A stretch of DNA of 64,000 bases. Origin: Diphasiastrum complanatum (taxonomy: Eukaryota > Streptophyta > Lycopodiopsida > Lycopodiales > Lycopodiaceae). A program made the translations under genes and the position numbers. Of this stretch, positions 11,945 to 22,209 are shown in pieces. Position 1 is the stretch's first letter, and every line of letters starts with the position of its first letter. The DNA lies in the NCBI GenBank assembly GCA_029204225.1, contig CM055100.1:32389645-32453644 (forward strand). The letters run 5' to 3'. The notes below the pieces were generated by a model, which searched no databases, was not told the DNA's origin, and worked only from the letters and a program-made list of their open reading frames with translations.

Positions 11945-12931
11945 AGGGAAGGATTGATGTATCTACAGTAACAATATGACCTAAAGAAGGATCACAAAAC
12001 TTCAAAATAAAAAGAGTCACCACAAGAACAAGGGCTATTAAGGATAGACAACTTTTTCTTTTCTGAAACATTCCGACCAATATCAGCATAATTAAAGGCT
12101 TTTTGTCCTATAGTTTTAACATATTTCCAAGCAACCACAAGATGATTCCAAATTTTCTTCACACAAGGAGGAAGTGCATTCATAACTTCAGGCTTTCTAA
12201 GAATAGAGCTCAAACTAATTTTGTCAAGATCAGGTGAAGTAAAAATTGTGATGAGTAGATCTTTACTAGAGGTAAAACATTTAGTCTTAACATTAGCTAT
12301 GGATTTTATAAAGCGACTTAAAAGAGTTTTAAGCTGATAAAAATGAGAATGTGAAATACCTAGATCTTGACAAGACATATTATCTAAAGTATAGAGCAAC
12401 CGAAACAGGTTGAAACAGGTTCTTAGGATTGTATCTATTAAACATATCGAGGGATAACTTGCCCAAAGACATAACACGATCCAAATAAAATAACCTCCTT
12501 ACGTAAGCTCTATAAGCAAACGTTCTAGAGACAACATTATTACTAGGGGGCAAAAAGTTAGAAGTATTAAAAGTAGCACGAGGAGAAGGGAGGGGATGAG
12601 AAGGTGTGATCACAGCTTGCGGAATGTAGCAATCTGGAGGAGGGGATAGATGTTCTGGTATAGGCTTCCAAACTTTCAGACCATTGCGAACATAAGGTGT
12701 TATGTTTTTAGGTTTAGAGTGGGTTCTCCACAACATGGAAGTCTTTTTGGCAAAGTTTCTACTCTTTCGTAACTTGGACTTACCCTCAAGATTATAACCT
12801 CTAGGAAAAAAGGACTGAAGAGTTCTCATCCAAAAAAGTTCACGAAGCCATGCTACCTTGAAAAACTCTTTTATTAGAAAAATTTCCAGCAATGTGCTCA
12901 ATGGGAAAGACCCGAAAAGACTCAAAACCAC
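11945..12931 (-). pseudogene. PLE linker with CxC motif
   Basis: A region rich in basic residues and Ser/Pro (RRLFYLDRV, KKIWNHLVVAWKYVK) links endonuclease to RT and ends with SPCSCGDS near 12030-12015. A stop follows, but in the next frame FCDPSLGHIVTVDTSIL continues (about 12000-11950). The frame changes at a 10-bp tandem duplication, gaaacaggtt x2 at 12402-12421; the upstream and downstream frames agree if one copy is discounted. A short CxC linker is the hallmark of N-terminal-endonuclease PLEs. Its function is unknown; a zinc-binding or nucleic-acid contact is only a guess. Confidence 0.75.
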
Positions 12932-13471
12932 ATTTGGCTATAGCAGTATACAAAGGTTTTAATTCTTCTTTAGGAAACTTAGAGCTATGTACTCTTCTAG
13001 CTTCTCGAACATGTTCTTGAAAACGTACAAAAGCAGACCGAAAAGTTTGGCCAACATATACCATACTACTACTTCGTATGTTATAAATGACATAGATTAC
13101 TTGGGTGGTATGGATTGGGCTAAGAGGCCTAGAGGAATGCACATGTTTTTCTCTAAGACGTCTAAGGCGATTCAAAATTCTAATATGGTTATTCGTATAA
13201 TGAGTACTAACAAGCAAAGACTTAAAAACATACCATTTAATAGGAACTTCTCCAAAATTATGAAGTTTATTCAAATTACATCTAGACAAAAAGTTAAACC
13301 TTTCTCTATGATTTGTACCATTTCTACTAGCAAAACAAAGAGGTAAAGGGATGGAAGAGCAAACCTCCGAAGTGTCGAAAGTAGAAAAGCCAAAGATTAT
13401 ATTTTGAGTAGTCAGGCAATTGTTTAAGACCGGGCGCTCTTGAAGGCTATTGGTCCGAGGTCAAAATTAGT
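12790..13471 (-). pseudogene. PLE GIY-YIG endonuclease domain
   Basis: The GIY-like strand VIYVIYN (about 13101-13080) is followed 8 residues later by MVYVGQT (about 13064-13044), then FVRFQEHVREARR carrying the helix Arg, LYTAIAKCGFESF, and the IEH acidic position. The domain ends with RELFWMRTLQSFFPRGYNLEG, which lies in the overlapping frame of 12931-12380, so a frameshift falls near 12850-12880. This nuclease nicks target DNA to prime reverse transcription. No cysteine lies in the 40-odd residues before the GIY strand, so I do not see the CCHH zinc motif of most PLE endonucleases; Chlamys elements also lack it. Confidence 0.82.
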
Positions 13472-14060
13472 GTTGACCACACCCCTCGTTTGTTTAACAG
13501 GGCTGCTGTAAAGCGGTGAGGTACCTAAATAGGTCCGCTTGTTACACTCAAAAGATCACTGACAATAGCATGCAATCAAGTGCCCGCGACTTCTTGAAGT
13601 AGCACTACTTGACTCCCTCTCACACCGAAAGTCTTTCACGAAACTAATCGAACCAAGAAAAACTTGACTACAATTATACATGAAGGAATTTTTATTAATT
13701 ACTAAAGGAGAGAAGAAAATTGAAAGTTGAAAAGAAAGGAAGTAGAGAATCAATTAACCTAAAGTAAAAACAATTTTATAAATTAGACTTTAAATATAAA
13801 AAGTGGAGACTTAGAAGAAAACCAAGAAAAAGATGAAGGAACAACACAACTTCTTGAAGGTCATAAATCACAAACTCAAACAAACTTCAATCACTTTTTA
13901 AAATTAGAGCTAGGAAGAGGAAAGGAGAATATCTAAGAAAGCCAGAAGCAAGTGATTAACCTTAATAAGTAATACCCAAAAAAACAAAAAAAAAAGCCAT
14001 AAAATTATTATGAAACAACAAAAACCTTACCAACATGACATCGAGTAAGAGAAGTTACTT
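13472..14060 (-). other. PRS intron 1 between PLE and copia-B: nothing recognised
   Basis: AT-rich sequence with one short, unrecognised minus ORF (13753-13556). It may include the PLE 5' UTR. A 15-mer acactggaataatgt at 14082-14096 also occurs at 9994-10008. Confidence 0.4.
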
Positions 14061-14393
14061 TGATTAGTAAAATTTGAAGTTACACTGGAATAATGTTGTG
14101 GTGGGGCGCCAGCCTACACATATAGTTTCTCTAATCTATGTGAAAACCTAAAAGCCTAAAGCAAATACCAAAAGAGCAAAAGCTAATTGCTAAAATTACT
14201 ACCTATATTGGGTAAAGACTCAAGGTGAATTTCTAAGTACTAAAATGGATCCTAATCTAATATTAGTGCGCCCACCTACATGCATAAGCAATAAAAAAAC
14301 GAAGTTACTATATATAGTAATGGCCCCTATAATAGCACGCAGGCATGGCCAAAACTATCATTAAGGGGTATCAAATAAACATAATTCCTAACA
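14060..14393 (-). repeat. 3' LTR start of copia-B
   Basis: On the minus strand a polypurine tract (attaaggggag) ends at 14394 and is followed by TGTTAGGAATTATG at 14393-14380, a typical copia LTR start. A TATATATAG element lies near 14310. The lower boundary is unresolved because no complete second LTR is visible on the right side. Confidence 0.6.
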
Positions 14394-14394
14394 C

Positions 14395-16600
14395 TCCCCT
14401 TAATGTTTATTTTGTTACCTATTACTCCTAGAAGTTCTCTGAACTTCTGAAATTTTTCTTTGCCAAGTCCTTTGGTAAAGATATCTGCAACTTGCTCTTC
14501 CTTAGGACAATAGATAAGCTCCACTTCACCACTTTGAATCTTCTCCCGATTAAAGTGTTGTTATACTTCAATGTGCTTTGTCCTGCTGTGAAAAATTGGA
14601 TTTTTCGTCTTTGCTTTAGTAAGCTTACATCCAATATCATATGGTGTAGAAATAGGTTTGCACTCTGACATATTGCCTCTAAAAATCCATTCAGGAATGC
14701 ACTCTTCACATCCATTTGTTGAATATTCCATCCAAACTGAGTTGCCAATGATAAAACTGTCCTCTTCAATTGGTGCAAAAGTTTCTTCATAGTCAATCCC
14801 ATCCTATTGAGCATAACCTTTTGCCACCCATCTTGCCTTATGTTTATCTATAGAACCATCTGATTTGTACTTAGTTCTATAGACCCACTTGCATCCAATG
14901 GCCTTTTTACCTATAGGTAATCGAACAAGTCTCCAAGTCTTGTTCTTCATGATTGAGTCGTACTCCTAATCCATAGCTTTCCTCCAAATATCCTCTTTTT
15001 CAGCCTCTCTGAAAGTAGATGGATCCTTGGTTTCCAATATTGTGGCCATATATGCAAAAGGTACATCCCCATCTTCATGAAGATCTTTATGTCGAACCTC
15101 CAGTCGATCTTGATCTTCATGATGATCCTCTTGTTGATCTTGATCTTCATGTTGCTTTTCAAGTCTAGCTGATCTCCTAGTCCCATGTGTACTGGACTCT
15201 CCCTGTTTCAAAAAATAGATCCATGTCTTCCTAGAATAGTCATCCACAAACACCATGAAGTAACTTGCTCCCCCATAAGATTGAGTCCTCATAGGACCAC
15301 ACAAATTTGTATGAACAAGTTCTAGAACATTTGTCACCCTGAATGTACTAGGCGAAAAAAATTTCATATGATGCTTGCCTAAGACACAGCCTTCACAAAC
15401 CTTGTGATCAAAAACAACTTGAGGTAAACCTGTAACCATGTTGTATTTCCTCAAGACTTGTAGACTTTTGTAATTCAGATGTCCAAACCTCTCGTGCCAT
15501 AACTTACTCAATGATCCAATATCTGCAACGCTTGCATGATGATCCACCACCTGAGGTACAACCGCCCTGCAAGTATGCCCTCAGCTACTACTTCATTATC
15601 TTTCTTCTTGATGAGACATTGCTCTTCATCAAATTGCACCACCATGTGTTGCTTTGCAATAGCTGATACTGAGAATGAGTTTTTCTTGATTCCTAGTACA
15701 TAAAGCACATCCTTTATGTCTCCAATCTTTCTTGAAGGTAGTTGAACCTATACTTTTCCAACTTCTTTTATATTATATGTGTAGTTATCTCCCAACTTCA
15801 CATTTGACCCATCATCTAATTTTTGAAAATTAGATAGCCACTCTCGTCTAGGTGTCATATGCTTCAAAGCTCTTGAATCAATAAACCAATAGTCTTCTTC
15901 CTTTGAGAAGCCACCACCAGAAGATGTCGATGCCGTAAACAACTCAATAGTCTTTAAGATCCAAAGCACTCAATTTTGCATTAGATGCTTCTTCTTCTTC
16001 AACAAAATTCCCATCCTGCTTTTTCTTGAACTTGTTGTGCCAGCACTCCTTTGCATAATGTCCTGATTTTCTGAAAATAAAGCAATTCCCTTTTCGAACC
16101 ACTTTCTTTCCATCTTCTGATCGATTCGATTGATCTATCTAGCTGCTTCTTCTTCTTCTTCTTCCCTTTGCCACCCTTCTTAAAACTTTGTTGTTGCTTC
16201 TTTGCCAGGAATGCCTATTCCTTGAAATCATCCCTATTGACAATATTTTGTCGTCAACAAGATCCGTGACCGATTCACCGTCTCATACAAGTTCTTCAAA
16301 ATATCCCAAGCCTCCTAGGGTCTAGCAACATCTCTTATATGAGGTATGATCATATCTCTAACTGACAAGTTGATGATATGATGAGCTTTTCTTCTACGGC
16401 TCTGATACTCTCGCAACTCCTTGTCAGTATTAGGAGGTACATCGACAACTGTGACGATCTCCCAATATTCTCGATCCTGGAGAATATTTTGCATCTTGAA
16501 CTTCCATATATTGTAGTTCGTCTCATCTAGCTTGCTAGACTCTGGCAACACAGCATCGTTCAATCCTGCCATTATTCTGATTCGTAACAATTCTTAGCAA
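14395..16600 (-). pseudogene. Copia-B: internally deleted Ty1/copia gag-pol
   Basis: Minus-strand order: gag N terminus (16590-16315; NYNIWKFKMQNIL), a zinc-knuckle trace near 16110-16030, protease (15969-15748) in which the active-site DSG reads IDSRALKHMT, integrase (15708-14966) with CEGCVLGKHH, VHTNLCGPM and VDDYSRKTWIYFLK, a fragment of RT (14814-14665, QMDVKSAFLNGFLEA), and the RNase H tail EEQVADIFTKGLGKEKF (near 14500). The integrase core is cut after YFLK and fused to its C-terminal region. The middle of RT with the YVDD box is missing. Gly-to-Arg in the protease site and these deletions show it is inactive. Confidence 0.87.
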
Positions 16601-18292
16601 CCTAATTTTATAGCCTGATTTTTCAACAATCAGTATCTTGTCAAACTCAATCAAGATTTCCAATCAGTAGCCAAAAACCTTGCAAAGTTCTGAGATAGGG
16701 ACGAAATGCCCTTAATAGAACATAAATGCAACATGCCACTGCCAACCCTGATATTTCTTGTACCACTCTTGGATGAAGGTCAATTCTGCGCACTCCCTCT
16801 TGAAAAGACATCCATGCATAAAACCAAAGAGTATCTAACAATAAGAAATAAAAGATAACTTGTCCCAAATAGCAAGAAAGCCTCCATTTTGCATCTTCCA
16901 AGGACTAGCTAGGAAATTGGATTTAATGTGCTTCATCCACAATTGGTTCTAATAAAAAGATTCACGTTTCACACTAAACCAATAGATGATCCATGCAACA
17001 AAAAAATGACGAAATACTTATATCTATTTGTGAAATTAGAATATATCCAATTTCACAAATTTATATAGAGAAGTCAATAAAATAGGGTTTGGAAAGCCAT
17101 AAAGAGAATGACGTCACACCCAGTCTCTCATGCTAGCGTACCAAATATATTGAATGAATGGTTGTAAAGGCAACAAGAAAATTTTTAAAACACACCCTCT
17201 TGAAAAAGCCATTCAGCACAGATTGCCAAAATGAATTCTAAGCCCTAATTTTTCACCTACAGAAGGAAATAAGCCCTAAACAAGATTCACCTACTTACTG
17301 TAAATAGGGAGTGCATTGTCCTCTTAAAACTAACCATTGCTTGCTTCAGTTTATTTGCTTACAGATACAGCTATAGGTTAACAGTTATAAGAATTTACAA
17401 GCTGCAGTTTGGAATGTCTTTGCAATCAAGAGTTCGATCATTTTCATGTAGCAGATAACTAGCCTCTTGTGGTCAACATGAATAAATTGCAATTAGAACA
17501 GCTAAGGACAACAGCTCTTTTCGAATCTAAGCTGACTTAGCTTCATGATCTGCAAAGTGCTATAGTCTGATAGAAGCTAACAAATATAGATAAGATAAAG
17601 TTCAGCGAACAGTAACTAGTCTCACGCGACGGCACAATGTTCGGATAAATATGGTTTTCGAGTGATTTCATCTCTCACCATTCACCGCATCAAAGCATGA
17701 CTGTCAAGCAGGCCTACAGCAGACAGGACCAGCAAACAAACTTCTTGCACAATTGCACCGTGTAGTTGTATAACCAGTACATACGCACTTGCTAGAAACG
17801 TCTGATAAATCTTAAGTGCTGATATACATTGTGGCTGCCAGCTTAAAACTTTGAGTCATAATGTTTCATCGGATCCCCTTCATTTCGTTCAGCAAACAAA
17901 TCACGAAGTACTGATGCCGATGGTGACCCCAACTGCGCCAGCCTTATCTTCTTGTAGTCATATATTTTCTCACCGCCCTTACTTTTTTCTAGTTGTAATA
18001 ATTTCATTCACAAAATGTTTTCCTTGTGAACAACTATCGATCCCGTGGTATTATAATCGACAAGTGTTTTGAAATTGTGTAAGACGAGACTTCTAGACTT
18101 AATGGATGTTATATGTTGCGTTGTGAATCAAGTTTTTTGAGCAAGCAGAAAATACACTCTCCAGAACATGATCTGAACCAAGATATCATTGACACTTAGT
18201 CAAACTAAATCCAACACTGAAAAGTGCCATATTAAGATCTAGCAAGTATTTTTTCAAACAGAGCCAAATAATAGAAGCGGAAGCGAACTCAC
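16601..18292 (-). other. PRS intron 1, right part
   Basis: Contains the leader/5' LTR remnant of copia-B (up to about 17080) and then unremarkable intronic sequence up to the exon 1 donor at 18292. No further coding or RNA gene is recognisable. Confidence 0.5.
17021..17076 (-). repeat. 56-bp hairpin/TATA repeat, right copy
   Basis: Identical to 10008-10063. On the minus strand the TATA box lies about 480 bp upstream of the copia-B gag start (16590), a plausible place for that element's 5' LTR promoter. The sequence on either side does not align with the left copy. Confidence 0.55.
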
Positions 18293-18457
18293 CAGTTGCA
18301 AAGAAGATGAGCCCCGCAAGGGAGGCACCAAAGCAAGACGCGCTAGACGCCGCGACGCATCGCCTAGAAATGACGACGAAGGGAAACAAGGATAGTGCAA
18401 AATGCAGTGTTGGCGCTTCAAGGCGGACCCGCAACCGAGAGCCGCCTTCGCCATCAT
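18293..18457 (-). CDS. PRS: PRPP synthetase exon 1 (probable plastid transit peptide)
   Basis: A minus-strand ORF starts at ATGATGGCGAAG (18457) and encodes 55 residues rich in Ala, Ser, Arg and Leu with almost no acidic residues, the composition of a chloroplast transit peptide. It ends at CTG followed by a strong GTGAGT donor (18292-18287), phase 0, so it joins in frame to the phase-0 exon at 7351. A GA-rich leader and a TATA box lie immediately upstream. The assignment rests on phase, order, strand, promoter context and transit-like composition, not on sequence conservation. The resulting intron 1 is 10.9 kb. An alternative is that this is the first exon of another gene. Confidence 0.7.
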
Positions 18458-18584
18458 TCACTCCTCCCTCCTCCGCTTCTTCCTTCTCTTCTATTCTCTT
18501 CTCTCTACTTCTCTCTCTTCCCTTTTTCTTCTTCTTCCTCTTTCTCCTACGTGCTTTGTTTTGCTCTTCTTCTTCTCCCCTCAT

Positions 18585-18640
18585 TCCTTCCTTCCTTCCT
18601 CTCTCTCTCTCTCTCTTAAGCTATACTTTTATATCCTCTA
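18585..18640 (-). promoter_or_regulatory. Core promoter and GA-rich leader of the PRS gene
   Basis: On the minus strand a TATAAAAG box occupies 18633-18626, followed by an uninterrupted (GA)n/GGAA tract from about 18616 that continues as purine-rich 5' UTR to the ATG at 18457. A start site near 18600 would fit the usual 25-35 bp spacing. Plant GA-rich leaders of this type are common in housekeeping genes. The start site itself is inferred. Confidence 0.6.
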
Positions 18641-19140
18641 TGGACTAGGTATTGGTGATGCGGAGCTGGGCTACCGGATGTAGCACTCCGAGCCGCTGGA
18701 GCGGCGAGGGTGGCTACAGCAATAGCCCACCGTCGGATCACCAATACCAGACATAGCAGTTGTGATCCAACGGTGCAGATTAATTGCGTTTTTAAATCTC
18801 TGCTACGACTCAGAATGTGGCTCTTCATATCTAACCGGATGATGCCATGTGTCCGATATGACTCCTCACAACTGCTATGAATTATCAGGTACTCTTTTTT
18901 TTTTTGTAATATCAACCCATGATCACCTGCAATAAAATTTGGGTGGCGAGCCCAACTGAGGACGATACACCCTCTTTTACAGTGTCTTTCCATGTCACCC
19001 ATTCACCTCGGAAGTGTGTTATGGTAAACAAGTCAACCATTTCCTCCGGCTAATTTATGGTTTTCTTGTAGACATTCAACCGAGCAACGACCTGTACTTT
19101 AGAAAGAGATCATTTTCCACGGGTGAACGAGCCACATGGA
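18641..19140. other. Upstream region of PRS
   Basis: 5'-flanking sequence with a GC-rich ccgctggagcgg near-palindrome around 18695 and a T10 run near 18895. The ORF on the minus strand here has no recognisable motif and is not called. Confidence 0.4.
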
Positions 19141-19420
19141 AAGGGCCCTTAGAAGGATGCCAGCCATTCCCTCTTCTAATTGTCTTCTAATAGAGACCTA
19201 GATGTAGTTATGACACCTAGCCCTTAGAAGGAAGACGGCCATTCCCTCTTGTAATAAAGACCTTGGCATGTAGTTATGGCGCCCAGCTTTGAGTGGCAAC
19301 AACCATGTAATACAAAACTTGGCAAGTATTATGGGACCTGACTTTGAGTGGCGATAGTCATGTAATACAATGGTACGAGACTCGGCACTGAGTGACAATT
19401 GGTAGTCACTCACAAACATT
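19140..19420. repeat. Degenerate ~60-bp tandem repeat
   Basis: About four diverged units share an agaagg..ggccattccctctt / gtagttatg(a/g)c(a/g)cc / tttgagtggc(a/g)a / catgtaatacaa pattern. Spacing is about 58-64 bp. No coding function is apparent. Confidence 0.6.
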
Positions 19421-21032
19421 GAGGATCATATTACATGAGGGTTGGCCCAACCAATGGTTGTGACTGCATGTAATTGGCTTTAATTGAAAATTTTAACTTA
19501 CACCAACCTCGAGAAAAAAAAACCGTATCATACATCATCCTTAAGAGGAAGCTTGAAATGTGTTTTGGTTGTAATCACCAAAAGAGGAGCTTAAAAAATA
19601 AGCTAAGCTTTGACATGAAATGTCAATTGAAATGAGCATGAAATCAAGATAATGATGACCTTGAAAAATCTATCACTAAAAAGGGGTCATAATTTAGCTA
19701 AGGCTAATGGCATAAGGGATAAAGTTCATGGGTTGGGCACTAGGGCTCCAACTCAAAGGTGGAAGCCTTGGCATGGGCCTTAAAAGGCCATAATGCCCCA
19801 ACTCAAGTGCTTTGCCCAAATAAATCAAACAAATGTCATTTTTCTTACCTTTTTTTTTAACTACTTGGCAATTACAAGTCGTAATGCCTTGCTTTGGCCA
19901 ACTTCAAAACACACACAATGCCATGGAGACTTGTATGCAAGACAAAAGAATGCAATGTGTTTATCTATGGGAGAATGGTCTTTGTAGTGACTCAATGGTC
20001 AAGGTCATATGAGAAGTTACATCAAGCCCATTAGAGTCAATGCGAAAAATCACATGAGCCACCAATGAAGGTCTAAAGGAAAATTTTACTTGCTCTTACC
20101 CAACATGATCATAAGATGTGTTGTAGAAAAATAGGCATCATTCTCTACAATAAATTGATTAGCCAAATCAGTAACAAAAATGTTAGCAATAAAAAATCTT
20201 TATGGACATCTACATTTTTTATTTTGAGCTTTTATGGGGTATCAAGACAGGTAAATTTTATGGAGAGTACTTTTCACCATGGAATGGGATTTTCATCTTA
20301 GTTCAAAATATTGAAGAGATTACTTTGCTAAGGCTTTGGCTAAGATCTTAGTACATATTTTTATGAGATTTGAATGGTTCACTTTAACATTCGTGAAATA
20401 AGTATAGTGCTTATAAAATCATAACTTTGGTTGAGGGATGCATGTTTTTAAGCACATGCTTGAGTCAGAAACTTGTGATTGTAGGCAATGATCATTCTAA
20501 TACTAGCAAAGGTGTTTCAAAACTTGTGGCAAGCCTATTAGGGCAAGATGTGACATTGTTAGCCCTTATGTTAGCCCACGGTCCTACAAAGTTTAATAAT
20601 TTATTGTGGCATGTGTTTTGTAAGCCCACAAGTAAATTATATTGGTAGAGCAAATATAGGCTTAGGAAAACCTCATATTTAGACCTTTTAATATTGAAGT
20701 TTAAATATTACAAACAACCATCTGTAATAGTTCAACTTAGAAAGTCTAAGTTTAAGATTTAAATTCTAAGTTCATTGTAAGCTAAGCTAAGTGTACTTCA
20801 TTTGATTAGAGAAGGCAATTTACAAGTTAGTTAGCCATAAGCTTAAGATTTGTCCCATAAGCACATTGGAACATAGGCCGACCACTCTTGGCATATATAG
20901 GAGTGGAGGTGGGCCTTCCATAACACATGTACAAGCTTATGCTATAATAGACCACTCTTTGTGCTATCTTTTGTTTCCATTGGTAAAATGAATTCCTTGT
21001 GGTAGGTGCTCGAGTTAATCTATGTTAATCTA
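19421..21032. other. Intergenic: no gene seen
   Basis: AT-rich sequence with only short ORFs and no LTR ends, primer sites or protein motifs that I can recognise. Confidence 0.5.
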
Positions 21033-21100
21033 CATCGAAGTGCCCGACACATTGAAGTTCCCAACACATCGAAGTACCCGACACATCGAAGTGCCCGACT
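21033..21100. repeat. 17-bp minisatellite, four units
   Basis: Four consecutive copies of catcgaagtgcccgaca occupy 21033-21049, 21050-21066, 21067-21083 and 21084-21100, with 1-3 substitutions. The array lies upstream of the copia-C LTR. Confidence 0.9.
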
Positions 21101-21137
21101 TATCGACTTTCTCATTAAGAGAAAAATCGATCCATGA

Positions 21138-21689
21138 ACTGTCAGACAACTTCAAGTACATCGCTGACAGTCCACCTATCTTATACATATATTTGTAGTT
21201 AGAAAAGACGGCCATCTAATGCATAACGACTACAGTAAATTAAGTAGTTAGATTTTATGCTCCCAATGCATTGAGCACTAACATGCAATCATCAATATAT
21301 AGCATCATCACTCTTTTCAAATTGGTCAGGCTATATTCTAGTTAAGTAGCTAAGTTGCAAAATAATCTGAAAGCAGTTCAACGATTATTAGTTGAAGCAA
21401 TTTTTGCGCCAACAGTTATGCGCTGCTTCAAGCTCTTGTACTCATCTTCTATCAATGAGAGTGCAAGCTTTCGTCCACACTACTGCTTCGTTCTATTGCA
21501 CATAGCTACGATTATTCCTCTTAATCCTCTTTGCTGGTAACTACTGCACTTTTGATCCACGCACCATCCGTCGTTCTACTTCCGCTGCTATACTATCATT
21601 ATTGATCTAGTATCAAAGTTTTGTTTCGATCGCTCCTCTACTAATCTAATATCAGTCACTCATCTCTGACAACCTCGCAAATTTTGACA
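21138..21689 (+). repeat. 5' LTR of copia-C
   Basis: The 3' end is fixed by CA at 21688-21689 directly before the TGGTATCAGAGC primer site. A caatatatagc TATA-like box lies near 21293. The start (a TGTCAG near 21138 is one candidate) is not established. Confidence 0.5.
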
Positions 21690-21701
21690 TGGTATCAGAG
21701 C
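21690..21701 (+). other. tRNA-iMet primer-binding site of copia-C
   Basis: Perfect TGGTATCAGAGC immediately after the LTR end. Confidence 0.85.
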
Positions 21702-21837
21702 AGGTGGTTCAGTAATCTGCATTTCTATTGCAAATTATTAGTCTTGTTTCTACCAAGACATCATCTCCGCAAGTGTGTAGCCAGCAGTATTTTGATATCA
21801 TTGTTTCTACCAATGACCTCACTCCCTACACCAGAAT

Positions 21838-22199
21838 GGATCCATCTTCTAGTTCATCTCTGATTGACAAACTTCAAGATGAAAGTAGTTCTAATTGCCA
21901 AAGAGATGTGGGACATCGTTGATGGCACTGAGGTCAAACAAGAGGTTGATGCAGCTAGCATCACCAAATGGAGACAGAGAGATGGCAAGGCATTTGCCTT
22001 GATCACTCTCAATGTCAAAGACTCTCAAGTCAATCACATTCGTGTTGCTCAGACCGCTAAGGATGCATGGGACATTCTAACAACTCTCTACGACATCAGA
22101 GATGTCACTTCCAAACTCCACTTGAGGAACAAATTCTTCACTCTCATAATGTCTGATGTAGATAGTGTTTTGAGTCATCTCAACCGGCTCAATCATTGA
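21838..22199 (+). pseudogene. Copia-C gag fragment
   Basis: The frame opens at ATGGATCCATC and shifts near 21864-21890 into a gag segment with VLIAKEMWDIVDGTEV, DGKAFALITLNVKDSQ and LYDIRDVTSKLHLRNKF. It resembles the copia-D gag residue for residue in these blocks. It stops at about 22199 and no pol follows, because copia-D's LTR region begins. Confidence 0.8.
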
Positions 22200-22209
22200 A
22201 GATTCTGAT

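Larger units (their letters stand above)
10451..13471 (-). pseudogene. Penelope-like element with N-terminal GIY-YIG endonuclease (whole element)
   Basis: Reading 5' to 3' on the minus strand: an open frame from about 13471, a GIY-YIG endonuclease (13289-12790), a linker, a Cys-x-Cys motif (near 12025), a conserved HIVTVD block, then a PLE-type reverse transcriptase (11688-10451) with all catalytic motifs. At least four frameshifts break it, so it is a fossil. The order EN-CxC-RT is the reverse of canonical Penelope/Dryad elements, whose endonuclease follows the RT. It matches the permuted Naiad/Chlamys clade known from invertebrates, green algae and spike mosses. The 3' flank is AT-rich with an (AAAAT)n tract at 10358-10381. 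It lies inside PRS intron 1 in the gene's orientation. No ATG is visible at the 5' end, so it may be 5' truncated. Confidence 0.85.

Noticed and set aside
12987-13346. 119-codon plus-strand ORF
   Set aside because: Antisense shadow of the PLE GIY-YIG domain, which has clear family motifs on the minus strand.
10451-13471. Canonical Penelope or conifer Dryad-type PLE
   Set aside because: Those have the endonuclease after RT; here it precedes RT and a CxC linker separates them.
18307-18683. Three plus-strand ORFs opposite PRS exon 1
   Set aside because: They come from the CT-rich complement of the PRS leader and exon 1; low-complexity Ser/Leu/Phe composition with no motif.
21033-21100. CRISPR-like array
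   Set aside because: Contiguous 17-bp minisatellite without spacers, in plant DNA.
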